From: Costus lasius
Taxonomy: Eukaryota > Streptophyta > Magnoliopsida > Zingiberales > Costaceae
Assembly: GCA_027563935.2 (NCBI GenBank)
Contig: CM050453.2
Location: forward strand, 91,052,665-91,116,664
Reading direction: 5' to 3'
Length of the DNA: 64,000 nucleotides
Numbering within the stretch: position 1 is the first letter of the stretch; the number at the start of each line of letters is the position of its first letter. Both the position numbers and the translations under genes were made by a program. A model generated the notes under the pieces. That model made no database searches and was not told the DNA's origin. It saw nothing but the letters and a program-made list of their open reading frames with translations. This document shows, piece by piece, positions 11,791-23,027 of the stretch.

Positions 11791-13325
11791 ATAAAAATTT
11801 CGCATACGTGGGCATCTGCGTTAAAACTTCAGTAAAGGGGATGTTAATTAACAATTTTTTTAAAAATTCTAAAAATTTTCTGAATTGTTTATCTATCTTT
11901 GCCTTGGCCAGTCTTTGAGGGAATAAAATTGGTGGCTTGTAAGGCAGTGGTGGAACATAAGCCGGTTCACTCATATAATCATCTTTCTCCTCACTTGGTC
12001 TCTCGAGTTCGGGTTCATTACTAGTAGATGCATTAAGACTCAGGTTAGAGTCAGGTACTCTAGGTTCTTTCAATTGTTTACCACTACGAGTAGTAATTGC
12101 ACTGTAATTTTCTTGAGGGTTCTTTTCAGGTTGGGAAGGTAACCTTCCTGAGGGTTTTGCTAGACTGGTGGCTAAGTTTGCTAATTATATATCTACCTGT
12201 TTGTTGTGGGCTTCAATGGAGTCTAGTCTAGATGACATATGACGCATCATAGCATTAATACTCTCATTCATTTTGGTCTGAGAGGAGATAAAATTTTCCA
12301 TGATTGTTTCAAGTGAGGTCCTTTGAGGTTGTGGTGCATATGGTCGAGGTTGAAATCCAGGTGGTGGTCTGTAGTTCGATTGTGGAGCAGGGTTAGAGTT
12401 GTTCCTATAAGAGAAGTTAGGATAGTTTCTCCAACCAGGATTATATGTAGTGGAATAGGGATCATTTTCTGGTCTAGGATTTTGGTTTCCTACAGCATTA
12501 ACATATTCTTGTTGGGGTTCAGAGGGTTGGGAAACAACTAACTGTTAATTAGCATGGTTGTGGCCAAAAGTTCCACAAATCTCACAAACAGAAGGATTAG
12601 AGCTTGAATCAATAGAACTGACATTCATTGAATCTAATTTACGAGACAGTGAATCAACCTTGGCAGCTAAAGAACTTAAGACATCTAATTCATACTTACC
12701 TGGTGCAACCGTGCAATAGCCCTAGATGATGTACCTCGTTGTTCTCCAGCCCATTGGTTGTGATTCAGTGCCATGTCTTCTAGTAGATTCATTGCTTCAT
12801 CAACATTCTTGTTCATGATCGCTCCACCAGCGACTGCATCTATAGTAAGACACGTATTATAATTAAGACCATTGTAAAATGTATGAACAATTATCCATTT
12901 TTCCAAGCCATGGTGTGGGGATAGGCATTGAAGCTCCTTGAATCGCTCCCAAGCTTCATACAAAGATTCCCCTTCTTTTTGGGTGAAACCAGTGATCTAG
13001 TTTCGCAGTTGAATAGTTTTGCTTGGGGGAAAGTATTTCGAGAGAAACGCTTGCGAAAGTTGTTCCCAAGTTGCTAGCGATTCCGGTTGAAGCGAATATA
13101 GCCAGTTCTGAGCTCTATCCCGTTGAGAGAATGGGAAGAGTCATAGTCATAACACATCGCTAGAAACTCCATTCATCATGGTCATGTCGCAGAACTCCAA
13201 GAATATCGACAGATGCATGTTTGGATTTTCAGAAGGTAGGCCTCCAAATTGGTTCTACTAAACCATTGATAAAAGAGAGGGCTTTATCTTAAAGTTATTA
13301 GTCTCCACTGGAGGTCGAGAAATAC
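11789..13325 (-). pseudogene. E1 gag, N-terminally deleted and broken
   Basis: Athila-type capsid/nucleocapsid region. It begins abruptly at about 13325 with SRPPVETNNFKIKPSL. Then come QNQFGG, LFPFSQRDRAQNWLYSLQ, LSKYFPPSKT, EGESLYEAWERFKELQCLSP (12976-12917), a zinc knuckle reduced to CEICGTFGH with a stop where the last Cys is expected (about 12585-12545), TTRSGKQL, and a Pro-rich stretch before protease. About 80 N-terminal residues present in E2 (16940-17155) are missing. Stops also fall near 13260, 13140 and 12998. Confidence 0.85.
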
Positions 13326-13359
13326 TTGAGTGTTAAATCACTTTGATATTGGTTGCCTG

Positions 13360-13377
13360 TCCACGGCAATGCTGCCA
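13360..13377 (-). promoter_or_regulatory. E1 primer-binding site, mutated
   Basis: The minus strand reads TGGCAGCATTGCCGTGGA, 5 nt inside the 5' LTR. It differs at 4 of 18 positions from the E2 site TGGCGCCGTTGCCGGGGA. The decay fits an element that no longer needs priming. Confidence 0.78.
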
Positions 13378-13382
13378 AAACT

Positions 13383-15191
13383 TGATGAGTACTCTACTTT
13401 GCTACTTACTGTAAGCGTGATGAATTTGTCATGAGAGTACTTAAGTGTCGATCTCATAGGGATAGTGATCAAGTACCAAGTGATTACGAATTGATAGCTA
13501 GACAATCGATTAAGTGGTTTGGAATTATAAAAGTAAAGTGAATATAACTTAATGCAAACCGAATCTAGCAAGAGAAAGTTTTGGGTAGAAAACAGGGGGT
13601 TAGAGATGTCGGAACTTCGGGTTCGTCTCGTTGATGGATCTCAAATTCTAACAAGGTAAAATTATAACAATGCACTTTTAAAAGTATTCAAGGAAATATC
13701 GAAAGGTACATATTATCCTATTTCGACGGCGTAATCCGGTATCAATCTAGATCAGCGTCCTACTTTCGTGGCTAACCGGACCTAGATTAATTCAATGGGT
13801 TCAGAGATATTATAAGGTTCCTTACACAAATCCTGCCCTAATTCTTGACAGCTCAAAGCATGTTCGATCTAGTAGATCTAGTGTCGCAATTCACCTTTCG
13901 GTCCTTCTTGTGGCACCCGAGAAAAGTAATTATGTGATCAAGGTAACACTAGCAGTAAAACAATGTAAAACGAATAAACACAAGATAAAATTTGCATTTG
14001 CTACAAAATAACAAGTTTGAACAAAAGATACAATCAACGAGACTACACCCTAGTTCCGATAGAGAAATTATGCTATCATAGTGTCGTTATGATACAAGTC
14101 TCCCTCGAAGAAAGAAACAAAGTAAAGATTCGAAGATAGAAAAGAGCAAACTCTTCTAAGAAGGGCAGCAATCCTATTTTCTCCAATCCTTCTGGAACCG
14201 ATGCACAAAGAATCTTCTTCTCCCAAGCTTTCGCCAAGATCACCACCCCTTGCCAAGACTCATCACCCTTTTCAAGAGGTTTTTCACCCATTATATAGAG
14301 CCAAATGCAACTTCTGAATGCCTATATTGATAGCTCTCTTTATTATCTACGTTTTGATACCAAAAACGTCCAAAATGGAGCTATAATGAGAGAGTTATGG
14401 CCGTTTTAAATTTGGGTTGTATAGAGATTACGGGCATAATCACCATTATGGCCCTGCCTGTAATGCCAATATTGATGCTCTTTTACTCCCAAAACACTCA
14501 TACAATTATGGCCCATTGAATGCTCATCATTTTGGTACCAAGAACGCTCGAAACGGACTTGTAATAGAGAAGTTATGGCTATTTTAATGCTGGCCTTTAA
14601 TGCTCTTAATGTCATTACGGGTGTAATGAAATTATGGGCATAACTGTAATTTTGGTGGAAAACTCCGTTTCGTCTGAAATTTTGCTGGTGAGTTGATGTT
14701 TGACTTGTCTTGAATTCCGGCCATAGTATGATGTCAAAGGTTGCCGATGTGAAGATTACGGTCAAGCTGAAATTACGGCCATACCTGTAATATCTTATGT
14801 CAAAGTTTTTGTCTTCTGAAAGGCAGCTGTTGAAGAAGTTAAGGGCATATCTTCAGAATATGACTATGCTTGCATAAAAACGGGTTCTTTCGAAAGTCAA
14901 ACTTGGAATTACGGTCATAATGTAGATTATGGCCTCGGCCGTAATTCTAGAAATTAGTCCTGTTTGAAGCCAAACTTCTTGTCAAGGTTCTTGATTCACT
15001 CGGGGGTATAAATATACTTCCAAATAGCTCAAAAAGCGAGTGAAATCTCCTGTATTCATCAAACACGACAAGTAGTGAAGCTTCTGAAGAAAATTAATGA
15101 AATACGCTAGAAAGAGATGTAAAAACATGATAGTAGGTGTCGATTCACTAGTAAATATACGTCAAAAACACTATAAAAATACGAGACATCA
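13383..15191 (-). repeat. E1 5' LTR
   Basis: An 1809-bp LTR, plus-strand ends TGATGAGTACTC and GAGACATCA, matching 2943-4632. It keeps about 110 bp at 14850-14985 that the other copy lost. The minus-strand TATA-like CTATATAA lies near 14291-14298. The stretch 14400-14960 carries many TTACGG/CCGTAA half-palindromes. On the minus strand it begins TGATGTCTCGTATTTTTATA, close to the start of the E2 LTR, so E1 and E2 are related families. Confidence 0.92.
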
Positions 15192-15236
15192 AGTGGTATA
15201 AGAGTAATTACAATGGTACTTTGCATATGAGTTAAG
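15192..15236. other. 45-bp remnant of the common target between E1 and E2
   Basis: The only original sequence left between the two Athila elements. It starts with the right TSD of E1 (AGTGG) and ends with the left TSD of E2 (TTAAG, 15232-15236). Confidence 0.85.
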
Positions 15237-16820
15237 TGATGTCTTGTATTTATATAGTCTTTTTGACTACTATTTCCTAGTGAATCGAGACATATTTTCA
15301 TGCTTTTGCATCTTTTTCCAGCTTATTTCATTAACTTTCTTCAGAAGCTTCACTACTTATCATATTTGTTAAATACAGGACAATTCACTCATTTTTAGAG
15401 CTATACGGATGTACGGTCACATATCCGAGTGAATCAGGATTCATGACAAGAAGTTTGGCTTCAGATAGGAGTAAGAGCTTATACGCAGCCACCAGAATTT
15501 ATTGCCAGCCGTCAAGGATTAAATGAGCATTAATTATCTGACGATTACAAGAATTAAAGAAGCTGTAGTTAATATTTTATCATTACGGTCATAAATGCGG
15601 AATTTGTTTGGATCATTTAATAGCCATCAAGAGTCATAATGGGGATTAAATTGATAATTTGAAGAGTCATGCGATTAATGGATGAGGATTTAATACAGAA
15701 TACCAAGAGACACGCCATCAAGAGCCATAATGGGAATTAAGTTGAGAATTTGAAGAGTCATGCAATTAATGGATGGGAATTTAATACAGAATACCATGAG
15801 ACATGCCATTAAGAGCCATAATGGGGATTTAATTCAAAGTTTAATTCCAGGATTTAATTCTGAATTTAATTCGGAATACAAAGAGGCACCCGATTTCTAT
15901 ATAAAGGGCTCAAGAGAAAGGAGAAGGGGGTGGTCCACGGCGAGAGGAGGATTACATTGAGAGCCCAAAGCTTGGTTACAAGGCAAGAATACAAGTATTC
16001 CAAAGAGAGGAAGGCGACATCAAGGGAGGAGAGAAGGAGTTTGTCTTAATTCTTTTCTCATATTTACTTTGTTCGGTTTCTTTTACATTTTAATTGTAAG
16101 TCTTGCACTTGTTGTAATCATGTGTGTACTAGCATAAAACCTCAATCGGGATTTGGGTGTAGCCCGTCTTTTTGATTTGTAAGAGTTAATGTTGAGAACT
16201 ACTTTTTGATATATCTTTCAAAGCCATTTGATCTTGGTTTGTTTCACTCGTGTTTATCGATTTTTGGCTAGATCGGTTTTCACACTTTAAGTTGGTTGTG
16301 GTAAAATCTGATAGGTGAATTGCAATCAACGGATCCTCCTTGATCAATCTTGTGTGCTCTATTACGAGAGTCGTAGAGACCACTTGGGGAATCTTCGTGT
16401 CCCGTTTCAACATGATCTACTTATGCTTAGTCCACTGCGAGAGTAGGAGACTAACTAAGTAGATTGTGGAGTTGTCCACCGCGAGAGTATGAGACTAACT
16501 AAGTTGCTGAGTTGTGCACCCGAGAGGGGTATGGCTCAAGAGGACCAATCCTTGGTTTTTTTTCTAATGATTTTCTAAGCAGTACTTTTCGTTACACTTA
16601 TAAGTTGATAGACGTGGTGAACCCAGATTTCCTGATTTCCCTCTCATCGATACGATATTTGTTTTATTACGCTTTTAGCTTAGTTTGCGTTACCAACCAA
16701 GGTTTTTAATCACTTAGCTATCAAAGATCAGAATATTTGGTACTTGACAATCCATTCCTGTGGGAACAATATCTTAAGTACTACATCAGTAAGCCATGCG
16801 CTTGCGGATTTTGTGCAACA
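15237..16820 (+). repeat. E2 5' LTR
   Basis: A 1584-bp LTR starting TGATGTCTTGTATTTATATA and ending TTTTGTGCAACA. It matches the split 3' LTR (43392-44604 plus 50590-50977, together 1601 bp). The region 15530-15850 has short diverged repeats around GAGTCATGCAATTAATGGATG and GAGCCATAATGGGAATTAA. Confidence 0.94.
15898..15905 (+). promoter_or_regulatory. E2 LTR TATA box
   Basis: TATATAAA in context TTTCTATATAAAGGGCTCAAG, conserved in the 3' LTR at about 44071-44078. It lies about 660 bp into the LTR, a plausible core promoter. No transcription evidence is available from sequence. Confidence 0.65.
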
Positions 16821-16826
16821 AGTTTT

Positions 16827-16844
16827 TGGCGCCGTTGCCGGGGA
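16827..16844 (+). promoter_or_regulatory. E2 primer-binding site
   Basis: TGGCGCCGTTGCCGGGGA, 6 nt after the LTR. This is the standard Athila-type PBS, usually assigned to tRNA-Asp. It is intact. Confidence 0.9.
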
Positions 16845-16939
16845 TTGGTATTTTGTCAATATTGAGATATTCTAAAAATTGATAGACTAAGTTTTCGCTT
16901 ACTTCCTTCGTTATTTACTTTTACTTTTTAGTTTTTTTT

Positions 16940-18815
16940 ATGCACAGAAGTCTTCTATCAGGAGGACTTGAGGACTTATATGATCTCGACCAGGAAATAG
17001 AGCGAACATTTCTTCGAAGAAGGAGACTTAAGGAATTGAGGGAAAAAGAACAATCAGGTAATATTGATCCTATTCCTCTATCTGAATTCGCGATGGCAGA
17101 CAACAACCGCTCTTTGAAGGATTTCGCAGCCCCGAATGTACAAGGGCTTCATTCAAGTATCGCTCGTCCACCAGTGGAAGCGAACAATTTTGAAATTAAG
17201 CCTTCTTTGTTGTCATGGTCCAGAATAACCAGTTCGGAGGTACGCCACATGAGGACCCTAATATGGATTTATCAATATTCTTAGAATACTGCGATACCAT
17301 GAAGATGAATGGTGTATCTAGTGATGCAATAAGATTGAGGCTTTTTCCATTCTCATTACGAGTAAGACTGTACAGCTGCGCAACCAAATTACAAGCTTTA
17401 CTCAAATGGAAGGGGAATCTTCGTGTCCTGTTTCAACATGATCTACTTATGCTTAGTCCACCACGAGAGTAGGAGACTAACTAAGTAGATTGTGGAGTTG
17501 TCCACCGCGAGAGTAGGAGACTAACTAAGTTGCTGAGTTGTGCACCCGAGAGGGGTACGGCTCAAGAGGACCTATCCTTGGTTTTTTTTCTAAAGATTTT
17601 CTAAGCAGTACTTTTCATTACGCTTATAAGTTGATAGACGTGGTGAACCCAGATTTCCCAATTTCCCTCTCATCGATACGACATTGGTACTTGGCAATCC
17701 ATCCCTGTGGGAACGATATCTTAAGTACTACATCGGTAAGCCGTGCGCTTGCTGGGGAATCTCTCTACGAAGCTTGGGAACGCTATAAAGAACTCCAAAG
17801 GCTATGTCCACACCATGGACTCGAGAAGTGGGTAATAATTCATACCTTCTACCACGGTTTGAATTATAACACATGACTTACTGTAGACGCAGCCGCTGGT
17901 GGAGCTCTTATGAAGAAGAACATAGACGAAGTAATGAATTTACTTGAAGACATGATGCTCAACAACAACCAGTGGTCTGACGAAAGAGGTAACGCCACAA
18001 GAACAAGCACCCCAGGTATGTATGAAGTAAATGCTTTGAGCTCATTGGCAGCTAAGGTAGACCTTCTTTCACACAAATTACAGTCGATTAATACGAACTC
18101 TGTTGACGCAACTGTTTCTTCCTGTGAGATATGTGGATTGACAGGACACACCTTAACTGAATGTCAGTTGGGTATTTCTCATGACACAACTAATGAAGAA
18201 GTTCATGCGGTAGGAAATTCCAACCCTAGACCTCAACTAGACCCATTTTCAAGCACCTACAACCCAGGTTGGAGAAATCATCCCAACTTCTCCTACAGAA
18301 ACAACATGAATCCTATACCTCAACAAGGTTATTGACCACCCCCTGGATTCCAACCAAGCTACCCAACAACAAGGCCATATGCTCAACCTCAGCCCCAGAA
18401 ATCACCACTGGAGACAATGATGGAACATTTTATTTCTACTCAGACAAAAACTAACGACAATTTCAATGATCTTTTGCAGCGATTAACATCAAGGTTTGAC
18501 GCCTTTGAAGCCCATAGTAAGAGAGTAGACACTCAATTGTATAACATGACAACTTCTTTGGCTAGACCCTCTGGTAAATTACCATCACAACTAGAGATGA
18601 ATCCCAAAGATACTTGCAATGCAATCACTACCAGAAGTGGAAAGCAACTGGATGGCCCCAAGATGCCTGACCTTGATACTGAGGATACATCCCCCAAAGC
18701 ACCAGAGGCGAATGACACCACAGAAGAGAATCGAGGTGAAAAACAAGCTAAGGAAGATGAATCAGTGACCATTTCACCACCGCCTTACAAACCCCCCATC
18801 CCATTTCCTCAGTGA
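16940..18815 (+). pseudogene. E2 gag, broken and carrying an LTR fragment
   Basis: Athila-type Gag. The N-terminal frame starts at 16940 (MHRSLLSGG) and includes NRSLKDFAAPNVQG and PPVEANNFEIKPSLL. One frameshift later comes MVQNNQFGGTPHEDPN (17215) and DAIRLRLFPFSLR. Part of the following capsid region is missing, and a fragment of the element's own LTR (17412-17753) replaces or interrupts it. Gag then resumes with ESLYEAWERYKELQRLCP (from 17760), a stop at 17875, the zinc knuckle CEICGLTGHTLTEC (18122-18163), NPGWRNHPNFSYRNN, and TTRSGKQLDGP before protease. Confidence 0.88.
17412..17753 (+). repeat. LTR fragment inside E2 gag
   Basis: Matches the E2 5' LTR from 16386 to 16805, with an internal deletion of about 80 bp near 17683 and scattered substitutions. 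Both junctions carry GGGGAATCT: 17412-17420 on the left and 17754-17762 on the right, where gag resumes. The same 9-mer is at 16386-16394 in the LTR, so the insertion was probably driven by this short homology. Confidence 0.85.
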
Positions 18816-19412
18816 TGAGCGAAAGCAAAGCTTGATCGGCTGTTCGGTAAATTCTTAGAAATTCTGAATAAATTGTATGTAAATATACCTTTCAACGATG
18901 CTCTAGTGCAGATGCCGACATATGCCAAGTTTTTAAAGGACATCTTGACTACTAGATGAAAATTGGAAGAACATGCTACAGTTGCACTCACTGAAGAGTG
19001 CAGTGCCATAGTTCAAAACAAGATTCCACAAAAGTTGAAGGACCCTGGAAGCTTTTCCATCCCTTGCCAAATAGGAGATTTATCCTTTTAGAATGCCCTT
19101 TGTGATTTAGGGGCAAGTGTAAGTCTAATGCCTTCTTCTATTTGCAGGAGGCTCGATATTGGAGATATAAAGGACACCACGATCTCTCTACAGTTAGTTG
19201 ATCGATCCATACACAAACCAGCTGGGATTTTGGAGGACATCCCCATTAAAGTCGGTAACTTTTTCATCCCAGTAGATTTTGTAGTGCTGGAAATGGAAGA
19301 GGATGTTAAGCTACCCATTATTTTAGGGAAACCGTTCCTTGCCACGACAGGAGCGGTGATAGACAAAAAGAATGGGAAGTTATCTTTAACCGTGCTTGAA
19401 GAAAATATCTAA
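18809..19412 (+). pseudogene. E2 protease, broken
   Basis: Aspartic protease region. KLKDPGSFSIPCQIGDLSF is followed by a stop at about 19089, then NALCDLGASVSLMPSSICRR with the DLGA catalytic box, and a continuous frame 19128-19412 with VGNFFIPVDFVVLEMEE, KLPIILGKPFLATTGAVIDK and a stop after LEENI. A linker with KSLPPNLRYVFLD (about 19690-19740) leads to RT. Confidence 0.85.
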
Positions 19413-19937
19413 TTTGATTTATCTGCCAGTATGAAGAAACCTTGTCTTGCAGGATCTTGTTGTAGCATCAATGTTGTAGATGATGATGTTGATGTGAATA
19501 AATTTAGCAGATCAACGATAGACCCTCTAGAGGTTTGTCTTTTGGAAGATGGAAACACAGAATAGAATGAGGAGGTGAAAGCCTATACAACACTTCTTGA
19601 CTCCGCAAGTAAAGTCAACCCAACAACTGTAAGGCCAGAACTGCTCCTTAACGAACAAAGAATGGTAAAATCTGCAAAGGTAGAGCTAAAATCATTACCA
19701 CCGAATCTGAGGTACGTATTTCTTGATTATGATTCAACCCTACCAGTTATTATGAATTCCAATTTGACGGAGAACCAAATTAACCTTTTGCTTACTGAAC
19801 TGTGATTACATCGCAGTATCATTGGATATTCCTTAGATGATATCAAAGGAATAGATTCTTCTATTTGTTCACACAGGATTTGGTTAGACCTAGGAAGCAA
19901 ACCTTCTTTTGAATTTCAACGCCGACTCAAACCGAGT

Positions 19938-20708
19938 ATGAGAGAGTTTGTGAAACAGGAGATACTGAAGCTTTTAGATGCAGGAGTCATTTACCCTATT
20001 TCAGACAGCCAGTGGGTCAGTCTGATCCACATGGTACTTAAGAAGGGTGCTGTCTCCGTGGTCAAAAATGAGGACAATGAGCTGATACCGATGCGAACTG
20101 TGACTGGATGGAGAATGTGCATAGATTACCGAAAGTTGAATAAAGCTACACGAAAGGATCACTTCCCATTGCCCTTCATAGATCAGATGCTCGAACGGTT
20201 AGTGCATAACTCCTATTACTGCTTTCTTGATGGTTTCTCTAGATTTTTGCAGATATCAATTCACCCAGAAGACCAAGAAAAGACTACATTCACATGCCCA
20301 TACGGAACCTTCGCATATAAGAGAATGCCGTTTGGACTATGCAATGCCCCGGCGACATTTCAAAGATGTATGATGTCAATTTTCTCTAATTTCAACGAAG
20401 AGTTCATGGACATTTTCATGGATGACTTTTCTATCTATGGGAGTTCATTTGAAGAATGTCTGTCTAATCTTTCAAAAGTGCTGCAACGCTATAAGGAAAC
20501 CAACTTAGTTCTGAACTGGGAAAAATGCCATTTTATGGTAAGAGAAGGCATAGTTCTCGGTCATCGAATTTCTGAGGCAGGAATTGAAGTAGACAGAGCA
20601 AAAGTCAAAGTCATCGAACAGATGCGCCCACCAAATACCATAAGAGGAGTTCGAAGTTTTTTAGGACATGCAGGATTCTATCGCCGGTTTATAAAGGACT
20701 TTTTCTAA
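19938..20708 (+). pseudogene. E2 reverse transcriptase
   Basis: 256 continuous codons covering nearly the whole RT domain. They include LLDAGVIYPISDSQWVSLIH, GWRMCIDYRKLNKATRKDHF, YCFLDGFSRFLQISIHPEDQ, MPFGLCNAPATFQRCM and the catalytic FMDDFSIYG. It ends with [17 protein letters not shown]. The frame is lost by what looks like one extra T in the T-run at 20699-20705, where [10 protein letters not shown] would otherwise continue. This is the best preserved piece of E2 pol. Confidence 0.92.
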
Positions 20709-21240
20709 ACTCGCTCGCCCCTTGACCAATTTGCTCTGCAAAGACGTTGAGTTCTGTTTTGACCAGAATTGTGCTACAGCCTCTGAGAAACTAAAAGGAG
20801 CACTCATTTCCGCACCAATTATGCAATCTCCTGATTGGTCATTACCATTCGAAATCATGTGCGATGCTAGCGACTTCACTGTTGGAGCAGTACTTGGACA
20901 ACGAAAGGATAAAAAGCTACATGCTATTTATTATGCTAGCCGTACTTTGGACGATGCTCAGATCAATTATACCACGACTAAGAAAGAACTGTTTGCAATT
21001 GTTTTTGCTCTTAGTAAATTCAGGTCTTACTTGATAAATTCTAAAGTAATTATCTTTACTGATCACGCAGCCATCAAGTACCTGACGAACAAGAAAGATG
21101 CAAAGCCGAGGCTTCTCCGTTGGATTATTCTACTTCAGGAGTTTGACATCAAGATTAAAGACAAACGAGGAACTGACAACCTTGTGGCTGATCATCTCTC
21201 ATGTCTTACTCAAGAGCAAGAAACAGAGCTAGAAGAGGAG
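20709..21240 (+). pseudogene. E2 RNase H
   Basis: In the frame that opens at 20722 ([11 protein letters not shown]). It includes [20 protein letters not shown] with the first catalytic Asp, [20 protein letters not shown] with the catalytic Glu, and [10 protein letters not shown] with a further Asp, ending [18 protein letters not shown]. No stop occurs inside. It is separated from RT only by the frameshift near 20703 and fused downstream to integrase. Confidence 0.9.
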
Positions 21241-22581
21241 ATCGGTGACTCATTTCCTAATGAAAGGTTGTTCGCTATCTCTGCCATGAATTCTCCTTGG
21301 TACGCTGACATGGTGAATTATCTCATAGCAGGTATTCTCCCTTACGATATATCTTATCAGCAAAAGCAAAAATTCATACACGATGCAAAATACTTTTACT
21401 GGGATGATCCATTTTTATATCGACGTTGTGATGACTCCATTTATCAAAGATGCCTACCTGAGGAAGAATATATGAATGTTCTTCATCACTGCCATACATC
21501 TGCTTACGGAGGACATTGTTGTGCCTCTAAGACAGCATTTAAAGTGCTTCAATCAGGATTCTATTGGCCCACCTTATTCCGCGATGTAAGGAATTTTGTA
21601 CAAATTTGTGATCGATGCCAACGCACGGGTAACATATCAAGAAGAGATGAAATGCCACTTAATGAGATTTTGGAGTTAGAAATCTTTGAAGTATGGGGCA
21701 TTGATTTTATGGGTCCATTCCCTTTGTCATGCGGGAATAAATACATACTGGTTGCTGTCGACTACGTGTCGAAGTGGGTGGAAGCCTTAGCCTCACCAAC
21801 AAATGATTCCAAGGTTGTGATTAAATTGTTTAAGAAGATAATATTTCCTCGATTTGGAATTCGCGCCGTTATAAGTGATGGTGGATCTCATTTCATTGAG
21901 AGAAACTTTTGAATTCTGCTGAAAAAGTACGGGGTAACCCACAAGATGGCTACGCCTTATCACCCCCAGACGAGTGGTCAAGCAGAGATTTCAAATAGAG
22001 AGTTGAAAAGGATTTTAGAGAAGACTATTTCAAGATCTAGGTCTGATTGGTTGCTCAAACTTGATGATGTATTGTGGGCATACCGTACCGCCTACAAAAC
22101 TCCAATTGGAATGTCCCCATTCCAGATGATCTACTGCAAGTCTTGCCATCTGCATATTGAGTTGGAACACAAGGCATATTGGGCAATCAAGACGTTGAAT
22201 TTTGATTTGAAAAGTGCTGGAGAGAAACGATGCTTGGATTTTAACGCTCTTGATGAGATACGTCTAGAAGCATACGAGAACGCTCGGATTTATAAAGAAC
22301 GCACAAAGAAATTTCATGATTAACGTATTGTGCGGAAAAATTTCAAGGTCGGGGACAAAGTCTTATTATTCAACTCAAGACTATGGCTATTCCCTGGGAA
22401 ATTACGAACTCGATGGTCGGGGCCATTTACTGTTAAAAAAGTCTACCCATACGGAACAATAGAGATATATCGCGACAATGATGATTCTTTCAAAGTCAAT
22501 GGACAAAGACTTAAACACTACTATGATCCTGAATCTGAGAATACTAGGGTCACACTGCTTCTTTCTGACCCAGTCAGATGA
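21241..22581 (+). pseudogene. E2 integrase, two breaks
   Basis: Zinc-binding HHCC end at about 21480-21625 ([11 protein letters not shown] then CDRCQRTG), catalytic core [11 protein letters not shown] (about 21690-21725) and [10 protein letters not shown], a TGA at 21910-21912, then [20 protein letters not shown] with the catalytic Glu, and a C-terminal part [36 protein letters not shown] with a stop at 22323. The last frame (22330-22581) has [19 protein letters not shown] and [12 protein letters not shown]. The core looks conserved, but the stops make it inactive. Confidence 0.9.
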
Positions 22582-22622
22582 TTTCAGCTACGGTCAAGCT
22601 AATGAACTTAAACGAGCGCTCC

Positions 22623-22638
22623 TTGGGAGGCAACCCAA
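22623..22638 (+). promoter_or_regulatory. E2 hairpin after the pol stop
   Basis: TTGGGAGGCAACCCAA: perfect 5-bp stem TTGGG/CCCAA with loop AGGCAA, 41 nt after the pol stop at 22579-22581 and preceded by GAGCGCTCC. It is conserved in E1 and E7. Confidence 0.65.
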
Positions 22639-23027
22639 ATACGTTATTTATCTGATTTCAATTAGTTTTTCTTGCTGATATGTGCTATTTGCTGCAGGTT
22701 TGTTGCTTTTTGAAAAAAATAGCATCGAGGGCTCCGTCCGCAAGCACCGCTCTTCACCTTCCACACTTGCCACTGACGCTCGGTCTTCGTCCGCCTTCAA
22801 CACCCATGGCTACGGTTACCGTTCCTAGAGCCGTTGATTGCTATTACTGCTCCAGGCGCGCCGACTCACTCCATCTTCAATTGAAATCTGCAACTGACGC
22901 CATCGCTTATTCGTCCACACCCATCGACGACGCTTTCGATTCTTTCGTCCACCAGGCGCACTGATTCATTCTACCAAGTGCACCGATTTAGTCTGCCATT
23001 AACGAAAATCATCGCCGACCCTCTTTA
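22639..23027 (+). other. E2 spacer between pol and downstream ORF, left of E3
   Basis: No recognised domain. An open frame at 22680-22964 has no family resemblance I can name and is low confidence. The stretch ends with the left TSD of E3, CTTTA (23023-23027), and continues at 41475. Confidence 0.5.

Larger units (their letters stand above)
2943..15191 (-). mobile_element. E1: Athila-like Ty3/gypsy retrotransposon, decayed
   Basis: A 12.2-kb element on the minus strand with TSD AGTGG at 2938-2942 and 15192-15196. Order on the minus strand: 5' LTR (15191-13383), PBS, gag, protease, reverse transcriptase, RNase H, integrase, a downstream ATHILA-type ORF, hairpins, PPT-like tract, 3' LTR (4632-2943). 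The RT (FGLCN, FMDDF) and integrase ([14 protein letters not shown]) signatures and a PBS resembling the Athila one place it there. Many stops and frameshifts make it non-autonomous now. It lies opposite to E2, 45 bp away. Confidence 0.93.
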
